Origin: Henriciella sp.
Lineage (GTDB): Bacteria; Pseudomonadota; Alphaproteobacteria; Caulobacterales; Hyphomonadaceae
Assembly (NCBI GenBank): GCA_013214545.1
Contig: JABSQB010000003.1
Span: 1 to 37,235, forward strand
Direction of reading: 5' to 3'
DNA: 37,235 bases
The position numbers and the translations under genes are program-made. The notes beneath the pieces are model-generated. The model was given only the letters and a program-made list of their open reading frames with translations, searched no databases and was not told the DNA's origin. This document shows, piece by piece, positions 32,401 to 37,235 of this stretch (position 1 is the first letter of the stretch; the number at the start of each line of letters is the position of its first letter).

Positions 32401-32498
32401 GCTCAATTTCCTCCCTTGGAAATGATGGAAGTGGAATTGGGCGGCGTCAACGGTGCGCTGTGACTGGTGCTGAAGCGGAACGTGGCCTATGAGGCCGC

Positions 32499-32882
32499 AT
32501 GAACGGATTTCTGTTGGTTGCTCTTGGCGGCGCGATTGGGGCGTCGATGCGATATGGTGTTGGCCTCGCCTTCACCGCGCATGGCGGTGTGTCAGGCGCC
32601 TGGGCGACGCTGTGCGTCAACGTCGTTGGCAGTTTCATCCTGGGCGCCCTGATGGGCTGGTTCGCGAGCCGTGAGGTCGGCCTTGAGAATACGCTCTGGC
32701 TCCTCGTAGGTGTCGGCATGATGGGCGCCTTCACGACGTTCTCTGCCTTCTCCCGTGACACAGTCGACCTTTTCATGACGGGCGAGGTTATGAAGGGGTT
32801 GGCATTTGCGGCGCTGAACATGACGGGAGCGATTGCGGCTTTCGCGGTCGGCCTGCTTGCCTTGAAGAGGTTGCTCGCATGA
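32499..32882 (+). CDS. crcB: Fluoride exporter CrcB/Fluc
   Basis: 127 residues with four membrane helices. The family motifs are GGAIGASMRYG near the N-terminus, NVVGSFILGALMG (the conserved Asn of the pore, about residue 41), and GAFTTFSAFSRDT, with the Phe residues that line the fluoride path. It works as a dual-topology dimeric channel that lets fluoride leave the cytoplasm. I saw no fluoride riboswitch in the ~95 bp upstream. Its stop overlaps the start of the next gene as ATGA, a pairing with an RluC-type gene that I believe is common in alphaproteobacteria. Confidence 0.93.
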   Translation: MNGFLLVALGGAIGASMRYGVGLAFTAHGGVSGAWATLCVNVVGSFILGALMGWFASREVGLENTLWLLVGVGMMGAFTTFSAFSRDTVDLFMTGEVMKGLAFAALNMTGAIAAFAVGLLALKRLLA

Positions 32883-33880
32883 GCCGGCAAGTGATCACCG
32901 AAACCGTCAGCGCCAAGGAAGGCGGCGTGCGCCTCGATCGCTGGGTCAAACGGCGAATGCCGATGACTCAAGGCGAGCTGGAAAAGCTGTTGCGCACGGG
33001 CCAGATCCGTGTCGACGGCGCGCGCGCCAAAGCCAATACCAGGCTCGAAGCTGGGATGTCAGTCCGTCTGCCGCCGTTTGTATCCAAGGTTTCCAAGGAC
33101 ACAGATGCCCCTTGGAGCGCACCAAAAAAGTCAAACACCAAGGCGCTGGCCTTTTTGAAACCGCTGATCCTGCATGAAGACGATGAGATGTTCGTCCTCA
33201 ACAAGCCAGCAGGCATCGCCGTTCAAGGCGGCACCAAACAAGGTGGCCGGCACATCGATGGCATGCTGGATGCGCTTTCAGATGGCGAACATAGACCCCG
33301 TCTGGTCCACCGGCTCGACAAAGCCACGTCTGGCCTTCTGATCATTGCCAAACATCCGGCAGCGGCGTCGCGCCTGGGCGATCTGTTTCATTCCCGCGAT
33401 ATGGACAAAGTCTATTGGGCTGTGACGGTGGGAGTACCACACCCCCCTGCGGGTCAGCTGCGCTCATGGATGCGCAAAGGCAAGGATGAAGAGGGCCGCG
33501 AGCGGATGATCCTTGGCGCGCATGGCGACAAAGTCTCCAAGCACGCAATTACCGACTATGTAACCGTGTCCACCGCGGCGAGACGCGCCGCCTGGGTGGC
33601 GCTCAAACCATCGACCGGACGGATGCACCAGCTGCGCTTTCACATGCACGAACTCGGGACCAGCATATTGGGCGACGATAAGTACGAGACCCGCCGCGAG
33701 GTGCCGCAGGGCGTTAGCAAGGGCCTGCATCTGCATGCCCGCGCGCTGGTTATACCACGCAAGACAGGCAAGCCTTTGACCCTGCAGGCGCCGCTCTCCG
33801 GCACTATGCAGCAGACGTTTGAAACCCTCGGCTTTCTTGAAAGCGAAGCCGGTCGCGATCCGCTGTATCTATTCGTCTAG
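32879..33880 (+). CDS. RluC/RluD-family 23S rRNA pseudouridine synthase
   Basis: 333 residues. An N-terminal S4 RNA-binding domain (about 15-65, VRLDRWVKRRMPMTQGELEKLLRTGQIRVDG) is followed by the RluA-type catalytic domain with HRLDKATSGLL (144-154, catalytic Asp147) and RMHQLRFHMHELG. The architecture is that of RluC or RluD; RluC (positions 955, 2504 and 2580 in E. coli numbering) is the likeliest by context with crcB. It begins by a four-base overlap (ATGA) with crcB, so the two are translated together. Confidence 0.88.
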   Translation: MSRQVITETVSAKEGGVRLDRWVKRRMPMTQGELEKLLRTGQIRVDGARAKANTRLEAGMSVRLPPFVSKVSKDTDAPWSAPKKSNTKALAFLKPLILHEDDEMFVLNKPAGIAVQGGTKQGGRHIDGMLDALSDGEHRPRLVHRLDKATSGLLIIAKHPAAASRLGDLFHSRDMDKVYWAVTVGVPHPPAGQLRSWMRKGKDEEGRERMILGAHGDKVSKHAITDYVTVSTAARRAAWVALKPSTGRMHQLRFHMHELGTSILGDDKYETRREVPQGVSKGLHLHARALVIPRKTGKPLTLQAPLSGTMQQTFETLGFLESEAGRDPLYLFV

Positions 33881-33955
33881 GATCCATGTCGCAGCGCGAC
33901 CGCTTGCCAAACCACATCCAGCACTAGTTTTTCCGGAAATACCCGCCTTTTCCGC

Positions 33956-33984
33956 TTGCCCCAGATGGCGACTCCCCGCTATAG
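33956..33984 (+). promoter_or_regulatory. carB: Predicted promoter of carB
   Basis: TTGCCC (33956-33961) and CTATAG (33979-33984) with 17-bp spacing, about 45 bp before the carB start, in the 147-bp gap after the pseudouridine synthase gene. Both boxes are close to sigma-70 consensus. No attenuator or arginine-type operator was recognised. Confidence 0.5.
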
Positions 33985-34027
33985 GGCAGCCGTTTGCCTG
34001 CGATGCAAAATTTAAAAGGAAGACCAG

Positions 34028-37000
34028 ATGCCTAAACGCACCGATATTCAGTCCATTCTTGTTATCGGTGCTGGTCCTATCATTATCGGTCAGGCCTGCG
34101 AGTTTGATTATTCCGGCGTGCAAGCCATCAAGGCGCTGAAAGGCGAAGGCTACCGGGTCATTCTGGTCAATTCCAATCCGGCGACGATCATGACCGATCC
34201 CGGGCTTGCCGACGCGACTTATATTGAGCCCATCACGCCGGACTTCGTCGAAAAGATCATCGAAATCGAGAAGCCCGACGCGCTTCTTCCAACCATGGGC
34301 GGTCAGACCGCTTTGAATTGCGCCCTCGCCCTTGAACAGGCGGGGGTTCTTTCTAAGCACAGGGTAGAACTGATCGGGGCCCGCGCCGACGCGATCGAAA
34401 TGGCCGAAGACCGCAAACTGTTCCGTGAAGCAATGGACCGGATTGGCCTGGAAAATCCGAAAGCGGAAATTGTCTCCTCGCCGAAGAATGATGATGGGTC
34501 TTATGACCGGCATACAGGCCTGAAGAATGCACTCGAAGTGCTCGACCATGTCGGCCTGCCAGCCATCATTCGCCCGGCCTTTACGCTTGGTGGCACGGGC
34601 GGCGGCGTGGCTTACAACCGCGCTGAATATGAAGAGATTTGCCGGGCGGGCATCGCCGCCTCGCCTGTTGCTCAAATCCTCGTCGATGAAAGCCTTCTCG
34701 GCTGGAAAGAATACGAGATGGAAGTCGTGCGCGACAAAGCCGACAATGCCATCATTATCTGCGCCATCGAGAACGTTGACCCCATGGGTGTCCACACCGG
34801 CGACTCGATCACCGTCGCCCCCGCCCTGACGCTAACTGATCGAGAATACCAAGTGATGCGCAACGCCTCGCTCGCCGTTCTACGTGAGATCGGTGTTGAG
34901 ACCGGTGGCTCGAATGTTCAATTCGCGGTGAATCCAGACGATGGTCGACTGGTCGTAATCGAGATGAACCCCCGCGTCTCTCGCTCGTCGGCGCTGGCCT
35001 CCAAAGCAACCGGGTTCCCGATTGCCAAAGTCGCCGCCAAGCTCGCCGTTGGTTACACGCTCGATGAACTCGACAATGATATTACCGGCGTCACGCCAGC
35101 CTCGTTCGAACCGACAATTGACTATGTCGTCACAAAGATCCCGCGCTTTGCCTTTGAAAAGTTTGAAGGCGCCGAGCCGCTGCTGACCACTGCGATGAAG
35201 TCTGTTGGCGAAGCCATGGCCATTGGCCGGAACTTTCAGGAGAGCTTCCAGAAAGCGCTGTGCTCGCTCGATACGGGCCTGAATGGGCTGAACGAAGTCG
35301 AATTCAGCGACGAAGGCGCCCTGCGTGAAGCGCTTTCCAAGCAGACGCCAGACCGGTTGAGAATTGTCGCGCAGGCGTTCCGGATGGGAATCTCCGTCGA
35401 AGACGTTCATGCCGCGACCAGCATCGATCTCTGGTTCCTACGCCAGATTGCTCAGATCGTTTCCGTCGAAGAGAATATTCGCCGCGACGGTCTGCCAACG
35501 ACCAGCCGTGACTTTACCGATCTCAAGGCCATGGGCTTTTCTGACGCCCGACTCGGAGAGTTGATTGGTGAAGACGAACACCATGTCCGCGCGGCCCGGC
35601 ACGCCTTGTCGGTGCGCCCGGTCTATAAGCGCATTGATACCTGCGCGGCCGAGTTCGCGGCGAAGACCCCTTATCTTTATTCCACATACGAACACCCGGC
35701 CTTTGGCGAAGAGCAAGCCGATTGTGAGTCGCTACCTTCAGACCGCAAGAAAGCCATCATCCTGGGCGGCGGCCCCAACCGGATCGGGCAAGGAATCGAG
35801 TTTGACTATTGCTGCTGCCACGCGGCGTTTGCCATGGCCGATATCGGCATTGAAAGCGTCATGGTAAACTGTAACCCGGAGACCGTCTCAACCGACTATG
35901 ACACGTCAGACCGCTTGTATTTTGAGCCGCTGACGGAAGAGCATGTCTCTGAGATCATTCACAAAGAACAAAGCGCTGGTGAGCTGGCAGGTGTGATCGT
36001 TCAGTTTGGCGGACAGACCCCGCTGAAGCTGGCGCAGCCGTTGAATCAAGCTGGCGTGCCAATTCTTGGCACCAGCCCCGACAGTATTGATCTCGCCGAA
36101 GACCGCAAAGAATGGTCTGCGCTGCTTTCAAATCTCGGCATCCAGCAGCCGCCGTCTGCGTCCGCGCGCTCGATTGATGAAACGCTCGAGAAGGCGCGTG
36201 AGCTCGGTTATCCGGTCATGCTGCGCCCGTCATTTGTCCTGTCAGGCACGGCGATGCGGATCTGTCATACCGACGCAGATGTTCGCGAATATGCCGGTTA
36301 CGCGCTGTCGGTCGCCGGTGATGGATCACTGTTCCTGGACCGCTACTTGTCCGACGCGATTGAAGTAGACGTCGACGCGCTGTGCGATGGCGAAAACGTC
36401 CACGTCGCCGGTATTATGGAACATATTGAAGAAGCCGGGGTGCATTCGGGCGATAGCGCCTGCGCCTTGCCGCCTTATTCGCTGTCGCCAAGCATCATTG
36501 GCCGCCTCAGCGAGCAGACCATCGCGCTCGCCAAAGCGCTCAATGTGTCTGGACTGATCAATATTCAGTACGCGGTCAAAGGTGACGAGATTTACGTGCT
36601 CGAGGCCAATCCGCGTGCCAGCCGGACGGTCCCATTCGTGGCCAAGGCTGTTGGCGCGCCGATCGCCAGTATTGCGGCCAAGATCATGGGCGGAAAAGCG
36701 CTCACTGACTTTGATCTGCGCCATGCCGAAGCCAATCGTGTCGCCGTGAAGGAAGCCGTGTTCCCGTTTGCCCGTTTCGCCAATGTCGATCCGATCCTCG
36801 GACCGGAAATGCGTTCCACCGGCGAGGTGATGGGCTGGGATGATGATTTCGGTACCGCCTTCCTGAAGTCCCAAATCGGCGCGGGTGTGACGCTGCCTAC
36901 GGGCGGCCGCGCCTTCATATCCGTGCGTAATGCCGACAAGCCTGAGATTGTAGAGTCGGCAAAACAGTTGGTCGACATGGGCTTCACGCTGGTCGCCACA

Positions 37001-37235
37001 CGCGGAACCGCCAAGTTTCTGCGTGAGCAGGGTCTGGAAACGGAAACCGTCAAGAAAGTGCTTGAGGGCAATCCGAACATCGAAGACGAGATCCTCAACG
37101 GAACCATCGATTTGGTCTTCAACACGACCGAAGGCGCGCAGTCCCGAAAAGACTCCAAATCGATCCGCAGAACGTCGCTGATCCAGAACATTCCCTACTT
37201 CACCGACCTGTCTGCCTGCCGCGCGGCTGTGAAAG
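34028..37235 (+). CDS. carB: Carbamoyl-phosphate synthase large subunit (3' end outside the window)
   Basis: The first 1,069 codons are present; the family is about 1,080-1,100 long, so only the C-terminal end is missing. In order: the carboxyphosphate half with [22 protein letters not shown], an ATP-grasp domain ([18 protein letters not shown]), [20 protein letters not shown], the oligomerisation domain, the carbamoyl-phosphate half ([52 protein letters not shown]), and the start of the allosteric MGS-like domain ([15 protein letters not shown]). The enzyme makes carbamoyl phosphate for arginine and pyrimidines with CarA, which is not in the window. AGGAAG before ATG 34028 fits. LSGTAM replaces the commoner LGGRAM but still fits the family pattern. 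Confidence 0.97.
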   Translation, partial: MPKRTDIQSILVIGAGPIIIGQACEFDYSGVQAIKALKGEGYRVILVNSNPATIMTDPGLADATYIEPITPDFVEKIIEIEKPDALLPTMGGQTALNCALALEQAGVLSKHRVELIGARADAIEMAEDRKLFREAMDRIGLENPKAEIVSSPKNDDGSYDRHTGLKNALEVLDHVGLPAIIRPAFTLGGTGGGVAYNRAEYEEICRAGIAASPVAQILVDESLLGWKEYEMEVVRDKADNAIIICAIENVDPMGVHTGDSITVAPALTLTDREYQVMRNASLAVLREIGVETGGSNVQFAVNPDDGRLVVIEMNPRVSRSSALASKATGFPIAKVAAKLAVGYTLDELDNDITGVTPASFEPTIDYVVTKIPRFAFEKFEGAEPLLTTAMKSVGEAMAIGRNFQESFQKALCSLDTGLNGLNEVEFSDEGALREALSKQTPDRLRIVAQAFRMGISVEDVHAATSIDLWFLRQIAQIVSVEENIRRDGLPTTSRDFTDLKAMGFSDARLGELIGEDEHHVRAARHALSVRPVYKRIDTCAAEFAAKTPYLYSTYEHPAFGEEQADCESLPSDRKKAIILGGGPNRIGQGIEFDYCCCHAAFAMADIGIESVMVNCNPETVSTDYDTSDRLYFEPLTEEHVSEIIHKEQSAGELAGVIVQFGGQTPLKLAQPLNQAGVPILGTSPDSIDLAEDRKEWSALLSNLGIQQPPSASARSIDETLEKARELGYPVMLRPSFVLSGTAMRICHTDADVREYAGYALSVAGDGSLFLDRYLSDAIEVDVDALCDGENVHVAGIMEHIEEAGVHSGDSACALPPYSLSPSIIGRLSEQTIALAKALNVSGLINIQYAVKGDEIYVLEANPRASRTVPFVAKAVGAPIASIAAKIMGGKALTDFDLRHAEANRVAVKEAVFPFARFANVDPILGPEMRSTGEVMGWDDDFGTAFLKSQIGAGVTLPTGGRAFISVRNADKPEIVESAKQLVDMGFTLVATRGTAKFLREQGLETETVKKVLEGNPNIEDEILNGTIDLVFNTTEGAQSRKDSKSIRRTSLIQNIPYFTDLSACRAAVK

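Noticed and set aside
32401-32498. Possible fluoride riboswitch before crcB
   Set aside because: The conserved pseudoknot elements of the crcB RNA motif could not be found in the 98 bp upstream.
33869-34795. 308-codon open frame antisense to carB
   Set aside because: Opposite the conserved N-terminal half of carB, so a compositional artefact.
36180-36270. LSGTAM in place of LGGRAM in the second half of CarB as a possible active-site defect
   Set aside because: The replacement still fits the carbamoyl-phosphate synthase signature as I recall it, and eukaryotic enzymes have similar SG-x-AM sequences, so it is normal variation.

Overview
The window looks like chromosomal DNA of an alphaproteobacterium. 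A Hyphomonadaceae/Maricaulaceae-type marine bacterium is my inference, not a measured placement. The grounds are the complete tolQ-tolR-tolA-tolB-pal-cpoB-tilS order, ethylmalonyl-CoA mutase, an alphaproteobacterial style of SDR, GST and VOC paralogues, GANTC (CcrM-type) sites clustered before tolQ, and moderately high GC. Genes lie close together on both strands, and most neighbours overlap or sit a few bases apart.

Layout. 1-584: one end of an IS3-family element (orfA complete, orfB cut by the window edge) inserted into a gene for a secreted cadherin-repeat protein. The 3' part of that gene survives at 585-2093 and ends at a strong terminator. 2266-2973: a CpeT/CpcT-like lipoprotein. 8453-2985 (minus): a type I secretion operon (ABC exporter, HlyD adaptor, TolC-like channel) followed by a TIGR03032/DUF4915 protein. 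8777-9865 (minus): a long GST-like protein. 10088-15345: the Tol-Pal envelope system and CpoB, then tilS (tRNA-Ile lysidine synthetase) and a class IV aminotransferase. 17433-18320 (minus): two small membrane proteins, one a SemiSWEET-type transporter. 18495-20477: ethylmalonyl-CoA mutase.

20511-24536 is a divergent regulon-like unit. A GST gene is read leftwards. An HxlR-family regulator is read rightwards, followed by two tautomerase-superfamily proteins, a DUF4345 membrane protein, an SDR with Phe in place of the catalytic Tyr, and a Nit-type amidase. The two arms are separated by a long, near-perfect inverted repeat that overlaps the predicted promoters. This is the most interesting regulatory structure in the window. 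It is followed by tRNA-Thr(CGT), a second (canonical) SDR, and a VOC-family protein.

26070-30153 (minus) carries the alternative, aspartate-semialdehyde-dependent polyamine pathway: carboxynorspermidine/carboxyspermidine dehydrogenase and decarboxylase. A thioredoxin-fold lipoprotein and a crotonase lie between the two. Divergent from it are argF and a YaiI/UPF0178 protein, then a membrane protein, the fluoride exporter crcB, an RluC-type pseudouridine synthase, and carB, which runs off the right end. argF and carB both serve arginine synthesis; carB also serves pyrimidine synthesis.

I see no CRISPR array, prophage, rRNA or replication origin. Apart from the IS insertion, nothing needs recent transfer to explain it. 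The candidates for under-described biology are the HxlR-controlled tautomerase/SDR/GST/amidase unit, the unrecognised domain within the IS-broken cadherin protein next to a type I exporter, and the gene content of the polyamine operon.
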